Notes under the pieces: model-generated | Database searches by the model: none | What the model saw: only the letters and a program-made list of their open reading frames with translations | What the model was told of the DNA's origin: nothing | Assembly: GCA_014526335.1 (NCBI GenBank) | Contig: JACTAT010000060.1 | Span: 2,873,203 to 2,937,202, forward strand | DNA from: Chrysaora quinquecirrha | Lineage: Eukaryota > Cnidaria > Scyphozoa > Semaeostomeae > Pelagiidae | DNA length: 64,000 bases | Reading direction: 5' to 3' | Part shown: one piece after another, positions 12,011 to 22,229 of the stretch | How positions within the stretch are numbered: position 1 is the first letter of the stretch | How the letters are laid out: each line of letters begins with the position of its first letter | Program-made: the position numbers and the translations under genes

Positions 12011-12368
12011 AACTATCTATAATAAGTATTTATCTTAAATATTTATTAGAAATATTCATTTAATAGCACTTAAACAAAAACCACAGTTACTAATCATATA
12101 AATTGAAATGATCTCACAAAAACTTGCGCTGCTTGGGAGATAATCCAGATAGATAAAACATTTCTTGTTTTTACTAACTATTTACAAAATCACATACATT
12201 AAAAACTTGGTTAGACCGACAGTGATAAACAAAAAGTTATTGTAATAAAAACAAAGACTTACAGTGAAAAAGTGTTATTGAGTAGGAAGAAGTTGATAAT
12301 TTAAGTGGTAAACAAAAAAAATAAAACGGTTACCAAGTTAAAAAATAATACTTTGTTGATGCTGCTAC
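12010..12368 (-). mobile_element. Probable start of the Ty3/gypsy 3' LTR
   Basis: On the minus strand a polypurine tract (CTAGGGGGAGCCC, 12370-12382) is followed by TGTAGCAGCATC from 12368 downward. That is the usual order of polypurine tract and TG-starting 3' LTR after a gypsy integrase. The downstream LTR end was not located; the lower bound given here is arbitrary. Confidence 0.5.
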
Positions 12369-12556
12369 AAGGGCTCCCCCTAGACTGCAAGTAATTGGCA
12401 TTCGATTCTAAGATACACTAACTATATACCAAACAACACACACCAACTAATGTTCAAAAGTTAGGTTCAAAAAGAAAGCTCTTGTTTAATATAATTCGTA
12501 GCTTCATTGTCCAAAATGATCTGTAAAATGAGCTTTCCACAGTGAGTAGTTTGAGG

Positions 12557-13012
12557 TTATGCTGGTGCAGCAGCAGAAAATGTATGTGTTGACTGATATT
12601 GGGATAAAGGGTTATCTTTAATATCTGAATTGAGATGGACGACTTTAAGACATTCAAGAATAATGGTTTGTCGTTTGCCGTTGATTTCTAAAATGAAGTG
12701 CTTTGGGGTGCATTTTAAAACTTTAAATGGACCATCATACGGAGACTGATGAGGTTTACTAACACTTTCATCACGAACAAAAAAACAAGTGCAATGATTG
12801 AGATCTTTTAGAATGTGATGTGCAGGATCTTGTGAACGAGGACAGATAGGACAATTTTGTTGCATAAAAACACGTAATTGATAAACATAAATCGGTAAAA
12901 TCAGAAGTTGAGGATACGAATTTGGAAGGAAATCGGAGGGTAGTACCATAAACAAGTTGAGCTGGAGAACATAGTAAATCTCCTTTAACTGTGGAGTGTT
13001 TAGTAATATTAA
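12557..13012 (-). pseudogene. Ty3/gypsy integrase C-terminal fragment
   Basis: The minus strand encodes the typical gypsy integrase tail: KGDLLCSPAQLVYGTTLR, then after a one-base shift LRVFMQQN, ILKDLNHCTCFFVRDESVSK, SPYDGPFKVL and KHFILEINGKRQTI, with a stop at 12557. The catalytic DDE core is absent, so only the last third of integrase remains. It sits directly between the piggyBac terminus (13034) and the polypurine tract and LTR (12382). Confidence 0.88.
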
Positions 13013-13033
13013 AGAAAGTGCTTCAGTCTATTT

Positions 13034-14945
13034 AGCCCTTTACCTCCTGAATTATGCCGCAGCTTTAGGAAATTTTTTTTCTTTTTGTAGTCTAAAGTAC
13101 TTCACTTGAGATTTCAATTTTTGCAAAAAAAATCCCAAAAAATCCATTGCAATGGAAACTGTGAGATGTTGCCTGTTTTTTATCAGAATGTGAGGGTTAG
13201 TGACCCACACTATCATATCTGATATCAGGTACTGGTCTTGAATCCTGTTTGCTTCTTTTTAGAGCTGATTGAGCTGCTTCAAGAGAAGGTCGATCATGTT
13301 TCTTTCCTTCAAATTTGCCTGCTTTAGTAAGTGCGTTGGCAATTTTGCAGCGGAAATCTTTGAGTGGCAAGCATTTCTTTTCTCCATGCTGATTAAGGTG
13401 GTGTCTGTATAAAATCCAGGAGTTGATAACAGCAGCATCAAAACAGTAGTATGTGATTCTACTGTACCACTCACGACTTCCAATGTCAACCCAGTAGATC
13501 AACAAATCAGCCAAATCCACACCTCCCATATGCTCATTATACTCAGCCACGATGTCTGGTCTGCTAATATCTATATGTCTTCTATCAGTTTTGCTCCAGC
13601 GCTTGCTGGTTCCCATGGGCTCATCACAACAGTAGGAAGAGGCAAGGTGGACTGGTTTATTATGGTGCCACTTTACAATTGTGACTCCTGATTGAGCATC
13701 TGACTTGTAGTCAACACTGCCTCTTCCTTTCTTTTTTAAGGCCTTGTCATCTAGCAAATTGCAGCCACTCATATGGTTTGAGCGAATTGTAGCCACAGAC
13801 CACAATTTCTTTTTCTTTAGTTCCTCTATTAGAGGAACAGAGCTAAACCAGTTGTCAAGATATATTTTAAAGCTCATATCTTCTGGAAGATTCTCAATCA
13901 TAAGAAGCACAGAATTCCCAGAGACTCCAAAATCACCTTTCAATGTCATGTGCTTTCAAGTATAAATTTCAAAGTCATAATTCAAACCTGACACACCTGC
14001 CCTTATGAACACCTTGTAACCCCACTTGTGGGGTTTATTCTTATTATATTGTTTCAAAGAGTTTGCCCTTTGAATGGGATAATTTGATTGTCTATCGCCT
14101 GATGTTCCTCAGGTTCAAGTTGTCACATATTTGCTCTCAGAGAATCTAACAGGGGTCTAACTTTAAAAAGAGGATCATATTCTGGGTGATCTTTCTTTTT
14201 CATGTTGCAGTTGCCATTGAAATGAATAAATTTTAGGATGCTTTCAAACCTATTTCTGGACATGATATTTGCAACAAGTGAAAATCTTCAGGAGGTTTAG
14301 CAGTACATCCTGAAATTTGGACACTTATATACACCAGTGAAAAGCAAAATGCCAACAAACTGCTCAATTTCATCTTTTGTGACACTGATTTCCATACCAT
14401 GAAACGCATACATGTTGGTCTGCATAGCAACAATCTCCAAACAAGCATCATCAATAAACATTTTATTGTTAAATATTGGTAAGGATTTGGGATTTCATTC
14501 GGAGGAGCAGAAATTCCTCCGCTATATGCAATGTTAGGTGGGTCAAGCGATTTCCTTTTCCAGTTGTAATCACAAGCCTTTTTGGTAGATGCTTTCTTTG
14601 ACATGGCAGTCTTATTCCCTGTCTTCTCACTGCATGCTTTAGAATGTGCTGCAGATGTACTTGATTTGCTTGAGTTGCTTGTATCTACCGAACTGGTAGT
14701 TGACTCAAGAATCTGAAAAACATGCTCTTGACAATCCTCTCTTGGATCTTCTTCAACCTCAACTTCCAGAGAACAAATGTTCTGAAGCAAAACTTCATCT
14801 TCCTCATTTTCATTAGAAATTGGAAAAGGCTTCTCAATATCATCATCATCATCAGACTCATCAAATTCAAGGTCTGATGTGTTGGCATCAGGTAAAAGAA
14901 CATACTTCAATGCTTTGAGAGAGGCTAACCAGTAATCTTTTATTT
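13034..14945 (-). mobile_element. piggyBac-like DNA transposon, decayed
   Basis: piggyBac transposase excises and inserts at TTAA through three catalytic aspartates. All three survive at the DNA level but in different frames: AIDNQIIPFKG (about 14100), YLDNWFSS (D32 of the open frame 13949-13197) and MGGVDLAD (D145). Upstream come an acidic N-terminus (DLEFDESDDDDD) and the block VAMQTNMYA. There is an in-frame stop before QLEPEEHQ, one frameshift after PFKGQ and a stop just before the 250-codon frame. The low-coordinate end has a piggyBac-like terminus (CCCTTTACCTCC at 13034). The other terminus is missing where the element abuts BEL/Pao. Confidence 0.88.
13197..13949 (-). pseudogene. piggyBac transposase, C-terminal catalytic segment
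   Basis: 250 open codons from 13949 to 13197 cover two of three catalytic aspartates (D32 in YLDNWFSS, D145 in MGGVDLAD), the KKGRGS motif and the NSWILYR block, ending after RYDSVGH. The usual C-terminal cysteine-rich domain is missing. The frame starts internally, after a stop, so this is not a complete protein. Confidence 0.9.
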
Positions 14946-15213
14946 TATGTTTTACATCTCTTGAAAATCTCAAAATCCACACTGTAGCACGATACAACAT
15001 TACTTCTTTACTGAATCCATTAACATCAATTATAGCTTCTAACCCTTCTTTCTCTATAACAGTTACGTGTGATGTTACTGTTTTTCTTTCCTCTACTTTA
15101 CTCTGATCTGTGTCTTTTGCAATTATACTCTTTGACCAATGTTCCTTTCCACCACAACTGACATGCATCTTGGAGAATATATGTACGGTATTTCTCTGAT
15201 ACTCTTGATCCAT
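14233..15213 (-). pseudogene. Fused open frame: BEL/Pao integrase edge joined to piggyBac N-terminus
   Basis: 326 open codons. The first part (EAIIDVNGFSKEVMLYRATV, WILRFSRDVK) matches the region between RNase H and integrase of BEL/Pao pol. From about 14945 the frame turns into the acidic piggyBac N-terminus (LLPDANTSDLEFDESDDDDD) and runs on to NEIPNPYQY, where a shift ends the true piggyBac reading. The stretch from there to the stop is out of frame. Two dead elements are thus joined in frame. The junction most likely arose by deletion; there is no sign that the product is used. Confidence 0.75.
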
Positions 15214-16970
15214 TTAATAACTCTTTTTACTAGATCTCCATCAATCTCTTTATCCCAAGAAACATTTCTTTTACACATTTCCTGCAAAATCATTCTGCCT
15301 GTCAAGGTTATTGGACCACATAATCCTAAAGGATCATATATAGCAGATGTTATACTCAAAACTTTCCTTTTTGTAACTGTCTCTGTTATATCTTGAATTT
15401 TGCTATTACAAAGTTTCACACCTAAAGCATCTTCTGCTTGATTCCATTGTAGACCTAATATCTTGATTTCTGGTTCACTGTCAGCTAATGCTGTTGCCTT
15501 ATTTGCTTTTGTTGAATCCACAGCAACATCTTCTATCATTGCTCTTAACAGTTCTTTATTTGTTCTCCATTTATGCATTTGAAATCCTCCTGCTTTCATT
15601 ATTGTATCTATTTTCTCTTTCAACTCAATCACTTCTTCAATCCTTTCTCCACCACATACTAAATCATCCACATATAAACTGTCAGTAACTCTTTGTACAA
15701 GGTCTGCATCTTCCTCTTGATACTGTGCCAAATGATATCTTAATGTCCCATTTAGAAGAAATGGACTGCTGGTTGCGCCAAATATAACTCTTGTGAATCT
15801 GAATTCTTCTATCTCATAGTTGTCTTTTCTTGGGTCATCTACCCACAGTAGCCTCAAACTATCTCTATCCTCTTTTTCTATCTCAATCTGTAAGAAAGCC
15901 TTTTGGATATCAGCGATTAACGCAATTGGGTATGTTCTTATTCTTAGCAAAACTTCATAAAGCATTGGTGTCAATGAAGGTCCTGAGTGTAGGCAGTCAT
16001 TAAGTGATCTTTCACTTTTTCTTGATCTTGCTGACGCGTCATACACTACACGCAGTTTAGTGGTTTCGGCGTTCTGCCTCAGCACTGGGTGATGAGGTAA
16101 ATAATGTACTCTTTGACCATGTGTTTCCTCCACCCTTTCAATAATTCCTTCTTGTAGCTGAGCCTTCATTACATTGTCATACTCTTGTAAGACCTTTGGT
16201 TCACTTTTTAGCCTTTTGATTTGACCTTTCAATCTTTGTTCACAGAGCTCTTTGTTTTCGGATAATTCATAATTTCCTGCTCTCCTTGGGAGCTTTACAC
16301 TGTATCTATCTTTGTTAAATCTAATATTGTCCTTAAATTCTTCATAAACATTATCTTCTTCTCTTATTCCGATGGTCTCCAAGTCCCAGAGTTTCTTTCG
16401 ATCATGCTCTAGTTCTTCTCTTTCTATTACAAGGTTAACTATTGCCTTCTTTGGTTCAGTATTGTTTTCAGCTGTGATCTTGCCTGCAAGAGTCCATCCA
16501 AATATGGTTTCAACTGCTACAGGCTCATTTTGTTCTCCAGTGATTCTTTTGCCAGTCACCATTCTATGATAGTCCTCTATGCCAATAAGAACATGTATCT
16601 CTAACTCTTCCTTTTCTGAAATATCAGGGAACCACATGTCTTTCAGGTGCTTGTGTCTGCTTTGTTGGACATCTGGTTTAACATTGCTGATTTTGGATAT
16701 TGTTGGCAATGTGTAAGCTTCTGTAGTGATTGAATTCCTTTTATCCACTTCTTGCAAGACAATTTCATAAACTGTGCCAGTGGTACTTAAGCCTGTACTT
16801 TTCCCTATTCCACTCAAGTCTATCTTTGCTGTTCTGCTTGGTTTCACTTCAAGCATTTGTTCTATTTCTTTAGATATAAATGTATACTGACTTCCAGTGT
16901 CTAGCAATAATCTGCATCTGATTAACTTGTTTCCTTCTTTAGCCTTCAAAAATGCCTGGAGGGTTTGCAA
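15123..16970 (-). pseudogene. BEL/Pao polyprotein: protease and reverse transcriptase
   Basis: 615 open codons. The aspartic protease begins almost at once (LLLDTGSQYTF, D24). The reverse transcriptase follows (LRVVYDASARS, LIADIQKAFLQI, FGATSSPFLLNGTLRYHL, SLYVDDLVCGG with the YVDD pair intact) and then the BEL-type block SAIYDPLGLCGPI. The frame ends at the deletion that removes RNase H and all but the edge of integrase. A one-base shift near 16960 separates it from gag, which is normally fused in BEL elements. The RT core looks undamaged, so insertion was not very ancient. Confidence 0.93.
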
Positions 16971-17482
16971 TGCAATTCCCCCTCATTCTTGCAATGCAAT
17001 GTTGGTACTCTAATTTCTTCTTCTTTTTCTTTTATGCCTGTACAAATTGATTCATGGTGTATATCATTACATTTTTTAAACTTATTTTTGATCCTGCACT
17101 CTTTTATTCTGTGGCCTTTTTTCAAACATGAAAAGCATCTCATGTACTTTTTCAAAATTTGCTTTCTTTTTTGTACATCTGTAACTTTGTCACATTCATC
17201 AGCCTGATGTTTACCAAGACAATATGCACATTCCTTCCACATTCTTGGTCTATCTTGTGTACCCAAGAGTGTACTAGCTGTTGGTTGGAATCTTTGATTT
17301 CTTCTTCCCATTGCAACTTGATTAACTTGCCTTTCTTGTGGAACACTTGCTTCTCTAATTCTGATTTCCTCCTCTAGCACTTCCAGGAACTGATCCATTT
17401 TCCATACTGCTTTCTTTCTTCTCTGAAGAATTGTGATCTGCGAATTCTGAGGCAATTTGCTCTCAATTTCTGGAACTAGCAT
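16946..17482 (-). pseudogene. BEL/Pao gag, C-terminal part with zinc knuckles
   Basis: LVPEIESKLPQNSQI and WKMDQFLEVLEEEIRIREAS are typical BEL gag. Then come the cysteine-histidine clusters CAYCLGKHQADEC, CFSCLKKGHRIKEC and the truncated KKCNDIHHESIC. The N-terminal continuation (GLRKLYNDIETNHRALLALG, DSYSEM) lies at 17713-17800, separated by the 203-bp insert at 17495-17697. Beyond 17800 the gag is lost in homopolymer-stretched sequence. Confidence 0.9.
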
Positions 17483-17494
17483 TTCTGAATAACT

Positions 17495-17697
17495 TTAATG
17501 TTACCGATTTCTTAATTATTTAGCTACCTCATGTTTGTTATTAAGTTATGTAATATTTTATAGCTCTATTTAACTCCTGTAATATTCTTGATTAGCTTAT
17601 TTGTATATTGCAACTGAAGATGAACATAGAATGTTCGAAACATGTTTTGCCGGTTAAAATTTGTCGTTTTTCTTTTGAAATTTCTATCGTATTTATT
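17495..17697 (+). mobile_element. 203-bp hammerhead-bearing insert in BEL gag, with 15-bp target duplication
   Basis: The 15-mer CATTTCTGAATAACT occurs exactly at 17480-17494 and again at 17698-17712, and the gag reading frame resumes cleanly across it (DSYSEM to LVPEIES). The 203 bp between are therefore a discrete insertion. It carries a hammerhead-like motif on the plus strand (17609-17652), opposite to gag. Small size, long target duplication and ribozyme content resemble a Penelope terminal repeat or a metazoan retrozyme. Confidence 0.75.
17609..17652 (+). ncRNA. Hammerhead-like ribozyme motif A
   Basis: Order on the plus strand: GCAA (stem I), CUGAAGA core, an extra U, GAACAU/AUGUUC (six-pair stem II with AGA loop), GAA core, palindromic ACAUGU (stem III, which could form between two molecules), then U at the cleavage position and UUGC closing stem I. 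The extra U after the CUGAAGA core and the U at position 17 may lower activity. Stems covary with motifs B and C. Confidence 0.6.
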
Positions 17698-17807
17698 CAT
17701 TTCTGAATAACTATCTTGGTTTTTTCCAAGTGCTAACAGGGCTCTATGATTAGTTTCTATATCATTATATAGCTTTCTCAGTCCATCAACATCAGGACCA
17801 AAAGTAA

Positions 17808-19795
17808 AAAAACCCCAAAATTTTTTCCCGGAAATTTTCGGGAATTTAAAAATTTTCCAAAGGTTAAATTTCCCCAAATGGGTAAAAAATTTTTCCCTTT
17901 TTTTGTTTTAGAAAAAAAACCCCCCAGGGGTTTTAATCTTTGGATCCTGTTTTCCCTTTTTTTTAAAATTTAAAATTTGGGGTTAATTCGGGTTTAGTTT
18001 TTTTTTGATTCCCTTTCAAAATTTTTGGGGGCCTTTCCCCCAAAAAAAGGAAAAGGGATACTTTTTTAAAAATTTTAGTAAAAAAATTTTTTTGTTTTTT
18101 GATCCCCTTTAAAAGCCCTTTTTTTTTTCCCGGGGAAACTTGTGGGCCCTTTTGAAAATTGTTTTAAAATCCCAATAAAAGGGAAAAAACTTTAAAAATT
18201 TTTTTCTAAAAAACCAAAATCCCTTTGTGGGTTCCCAAAGAAATTTTTTTTTTCCGGGTACGAATTGGGAAAAATAAAATGTTTAAAACCCAAAAAAAGG
18301 GAAAAACCAAAAACTTTTTAGGCTGGAAAAAATTACCCGATTTATTTCCCAAAAGTAAAATTAATTTTGAAGTTGTTTAAAACCCTTTCCCATTCAAACA
18401 AAAAGTAAAACCGGAAAAATTACAAATTTTTTTTTTGTTTTTTTCCAATTTCAAAACCCAAAGGGCTTTTGGGAATTTTCCCAAATTTTTCCTTTTCCCC
18501 CAAAGTAAAAATTTCTTACTAAATCTTTTTTGTGTTCTTTTTTTCCCAAAAAGAAAATTTTTAGAATCGTTAAACTTTACCCTTTTAAGAATTTTCCCCC
18601 GGAAATTTTGCTTTAAAAAGCCATTTTTCCCCAAAAATTCTTTTCCCAAATTTCCAAATGCTTTTTTTAAAGGGGAAAAAGTTGCCCCTTTTGTTTTCCC
18701 CAAAACCCCATTTTGTTAAAAAAACCTTTTTGAAAAATTAAAACTTTTTAAATTTTAATACTTTTTTAAAACAATTTGAAGGGTCTTTTTTAAAATTTTT
18801 TTTTAATTTTAAACGCACTTGGGTTTTGTTTCCCGAAACTTTTAAAAACCCTTTCTTTGCTTTTTTTAAAAATTTCGGAAACCTTTTTTTCAAAAGGGTT
18901 TGTAAACCTCCTTCTTTTCTTTATCACCTTTTTTTAAATCCACCTTTTTCCACTTGGAAAAATTAAATTTTTTTGTGGAATTTTTTTAAAGGGGCAATTA
19001 ACATTTCCAAATTTTCCAACCAATTTGCTTTTTCCCCGAAGTTCCAAAAAAATTTTTTGAGAAAACCTTTTTTGGGGGGCAAATTTTTCCCGCGGCCCTT
19101 GAAAAATTCTTTTTGGGAAATCCTTTCCTTGAATGGTTGTGGGTTTAAAACTTTTAAATTTTTATTTTTAAAATTAGCTCAAAGGCTTTTGGGCAAAGGT
19201 TAACAAACCCTCTTTTTCTTCCACCCTTTTAAAAAACCTTTTCCACTTAAAGAAATTTAAATTATCTTTGTTTTTTTTTCCTAAACCAACTTATATTTGA
19301 ATCAGGAGAAAATTTTTCAAAATGGTGTTTAAAACCCAACCAGGTTTTTCCGAGAGGGTTTTAAAATTTTTTTTTATTTGGTTGTTTAATTAAAGGCCCT
19401 TTAAAAATTTAATTTTACCAAAGGCCGAAGTTCTAAAACCCCCTTTCCCCCACAAAATTTTAGGAAAAATTTTTGGGATTTTATTTTTTTCCATTAAAAA
19501 AAAATTTTAAATTTGGAAAATTTATTGAAATTTTTTTTTAAAAAATGGTTTTTCAAAAGGGAATTTGGTCCATCCCCGGGGTTTGTGGGGTTTTAAAATT
19601 TGACAAAAATTTGTTTAAAAAAATCCCCAGGACTGTAAATTTCCCCTTTGATATGTGGAAAACCCTTTTCCCCGGGTCAAAGTGTTTCCCCTTTTCCCTT
19701 AAAAATGGGAAAAAATTTTTCAAAAAAAAAAACCCCCAATTTTCCCCTTTTAAATTTTTTTTTAAAAAAATAATTTTAAAAAATTTTTTCCCCTA
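17808..19795. other. Homopolymer-stretched block 1, probable assembly artefact
   Basis: Almost every base sits in a run of two to eight identical bases, and ordinary dinucleotide variety vanishes abruptly at both borders. It replaces the expected BEL gag N-terminus. Open frames inside are all low-complexity (Phe/Lys/Asn/Gly/Pro) and are not genes. A second block of almost the same length lies at 51830-53822. Unpolished long-read gap filling is the simplest explanation. Confidence 0.7.
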
Positions 19796-20130
19796 ATTCT
19801 AATTTTAATGTTAATGTAATGTTAATCTTAATTTTAATCTGAATCTTAGTGTTAGTAAATCTTGAACTCCACCTGAATATTAGTCTTAGTCTGCGTTAGT
19901 GTTGGTCTAAGTATCAGTCATTCATTTTTTAAGTTAAACTTAAAGTTATTTTTAATTTGCAAACTGAAGCTCATTTTCAAATCAGTCTTAATCTGAACCT
20001 TTATGTTAATCTTGATGTAAATCAGAAATAAGATTGAAACTTAAAATTAATGTTAATGTTGCTCTTAATCACTGCATGCAATAATGTCAATCTCAAACTG
20101 TATCATCATCTTAATTCATCTTCATACTCT
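19796..20130. repeat. Degenerate TTAATN/TTAGTN simple repeat
   Basis: Runs of TTAATG, TTAATC, TTAATT and TTAGTG follow each other with occasional interruptions (AATCTGAATCTTAGTGTTAG). A decayed hexamer-type array. Confidence 0.6.
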
Positions 20131-20149
20131 TAGATGCAAAATAAATGCT

Positions 20150-20760
20150 CCCCCCTGTTTATTAATTTTGGGTTTTTCCCCCACCTTATTAGGACCTTAT
20201 TAGGACCCCTTGTTTATTAATTTATTAGTTTATTAATTTTCAAAGAAGCAATTTGACTTGTGAAAGGATTAAACTATGTTTGTTAAATTTCCCCCACCAC
20301 CGGAACTTATTAAGACCCCCCATTTATTAAATTTTCCAAAAAAATCCCTCCCCCTTTTATTTGGCACCTAGGAGTATAAAGTGAAATTAATCTTCAAATT
20401 TAAAATAAATTTTAATATTATTCTTAATCTTCAGCTGTTTAAACAGAAATCTTGATTGAACATAATGTTAAGATTGCAAACCCCCCAGACCTTATTATGA
20501 CCCCCCATTTATTAATTTTTGAAGAAATAATTTCACTTGTGAAAGGAGTAAACTACGTTTATTAATTTTCCCCCACCCCCAGACCTTATAAAAACCCCCC
20601 TGTTTATTAAATGTTTGGAGAAAACGTCCCACCCCCCTGTTTATTTGGTACCTAAGAGTATTGGTCTTAATGTCAATATTAGTAAAAGTGAAATTAATCT
20701 TTAATTTAAAATAAATTTTGATATTATTCTAAATTCTTCAGCTGCAATAAAACTTTAAAT
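20150..20760. repeat. Direct repeat pair rich in CCCCC and TTTATTAAT
   Basis: Two copies of a ~290-bp unit (about 20150-20435 and 20475-20760) share CTTATTANGACCCCC, TTTATTAATTTT, CACTTGTGAAAGGA, AAACTA, CCCCCACC, TATTTGG and AGTGAAATTAATCTT in order. Non-coding; family unknown. Confidence 0.65.
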
Positions 20761-20984
20761 TGAACTCGAAGATGAAGTTAAAATTATAATGACAACCAAA
20801 TAAAAATGAAAGTTAGTGTCGAGAGATAAATTGAAAATAAATTTATAATTGAAAAAATATGAGAAAAAAAAGATCTAAAGATTTAAGTCATCCCAAAAAG
20901 CCTTCTAGTTTCATCGAAGTGACTTTAAGACATTGAAAAGAAATGTAAACTATTTAAATCACGAAAAGAAATACACCAAAAATG

Positions 20985-21057
20985 TGCCCTTGAGGGGATT
21001 TGATCTCCAGTCATTCTGATTAGTAGGCGAGCATTTAACCATTCGGCTACACAGCCG
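20985..21057 (-). repeat. tRNA-like SINE head 1
   Basis: On the minus strand TAGCCGAATGG fits an A box and GATCAAATC fits a B box at tRNA spacing. The outer arms (GGCTGTG and CAAGGGC) cannot pair as an acceptor stem, so this is a tRNA-derived relic and not a tRNA gene. Confidence 0.55.
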
Positions 21058-21264
21058 TTTTGCCTTTTGCGTAGCCAATGATAATCTACTAGTGGTCCTT
21101 AATATTCATGGTAGGGAACAACAAAACACGTAGAAAAAAATATGTCTAACGAATTTGAAAATTAAACGAGAGCAAATTTAAGTTACCAGACGTCTCCTCA
21201 GCCTTTTGAAAACATTGCCAACACGAAAATAAGAGAAATAAAAAAATTCTGAAGGAAAAGATTT

Positions 21265-21343
21265 TCCCCTGAGGGGAATCGAACTCCTGACTCTAAATCG
21301 CAGCTCACCAAGCACGCCGCCTTACCGACCCTGCTACGGTGCC
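21265..21343 (-). repeat. tRNA-like SINE head 2
   Basis: The minus strand begins GGCACCGTAGCAGGGTCGG and carries a clear B box (GTTCGATTC) about 55 bases later. No acceptor stem forms, so it is a tRNA-derived repeat. It lies 200 bp from head 1 in the same orientation. Confidence 0.5.
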
Positions 21344-21611
21344 TTGTTGATATTCAGTGATAATCCTCCAAGTGAGAACAATAGGGCGATGGTTAAAACA
21401 GGCACCTATGACGCACTTCAAAGAAGGGTTAGCCCCAACTACCCCAGAAGCGAGGGGTGTTTGCAAAAAAAGAGAGGGTGATGACACGCCTACCCCACGG
21501 TCGGCAGAGCAGGGTAAAAGTGGGGAAGTCGTGCCACCTACCACATCGGCACAACTGCTAAAACAAAATCGGTTTCCATGGAAATTACCATTTTAATATT
21601 ATGGAGATTAA

Positions 21612-22222
21612 TGCCAGTGCTGCGCAATCCCATGAGTCCTTTCTCAACAAAACAAAACAACAACAACAAAACATTAAATATAATAAGTCTGTAAATCATT
21701 TAGTCTATAAGTCAATAATTCTCCACACTCTCCCCCCGATCAAACATCATCACGATTTTGATCTACTATGGAGTCTCTAATGTCCTCTCTTGCCTTAACT
21801 GCAGCGAGTCTCTCTGGTCTTGTATCAATTTCGACGTTGTGAGTTCTGTCCACGATTCACGATTCTGAGTTCTCATCGACTGCTGGAGCACTTAGCTCTT
21901 TCTCGGCTTCTTCATCATTTTATTGTATTTCCAAAGGATATAATAACTCGGCAGGCCTGTTAACAGTTTTAGTCTTTTCTTGCAGTACAACTTTGACTTT
22001 TGCTGCTTTTATAATTCCATCTTTAGATTTAATCTTCAACATTCAACAATCTAGCAATCTAGGCGAATCTATCATAGCAATCTACAAAACTCTAATCTAA
22101 TTAATGCCATGTGCGGTGCAATCCCATGAGTCCTTTCTCAACAAAACAAAACAACAACAACAAAACATTTAAAATAATAAGTCTGTAAATCGATGAGTCT
22201 ATAAGTCCATAATTCTCCACAG
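21612..22222 (-). mobile_element. Truncated BEL/Pao element: two LTR pieces around the pol C-terminus
   Basis: Two direct repeats of about 122 bp (21612-21733 and 22098-22222) each begin, on the minus strand, TGTGGAGAATTAT and end GGCATTAAT. Between them, minus strand 22050-21940 encodes the end of a BEL integrase (IIKAAKVKVVLQEKTKTVNR, PAELLYPLEI) followed by a stop. A G-rich polypurine tract (GGGGGGAGAG) directly precedes the lower repeat. So the repeats are LTR 5' portions, and most of the interior is deleted. Confidence 0.75.
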
Positions 22223-22229
22223 GGATTAT

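Noticed and set aside
17566..17877. 103-codon minus-strand frame crossing BEL gag
   Set aside because: Only the middle (GLRKLYNDIETNHRALLALG) is real gag. One end is the inserted ribozyme unit and the other is homopolymer-stretched sequence.
18377..19796. Several open frames rich in Phe, Lys, Asn, Gly and Pro
   Set aside because: They lie in the homopolymer-stretched block and reflect its composition, not coding.
20985..21343. Genuine tRNA genes
   Set aside because: A and B boxes are present but acceptor stems cannot form, so these are tRNA-derived repeats.
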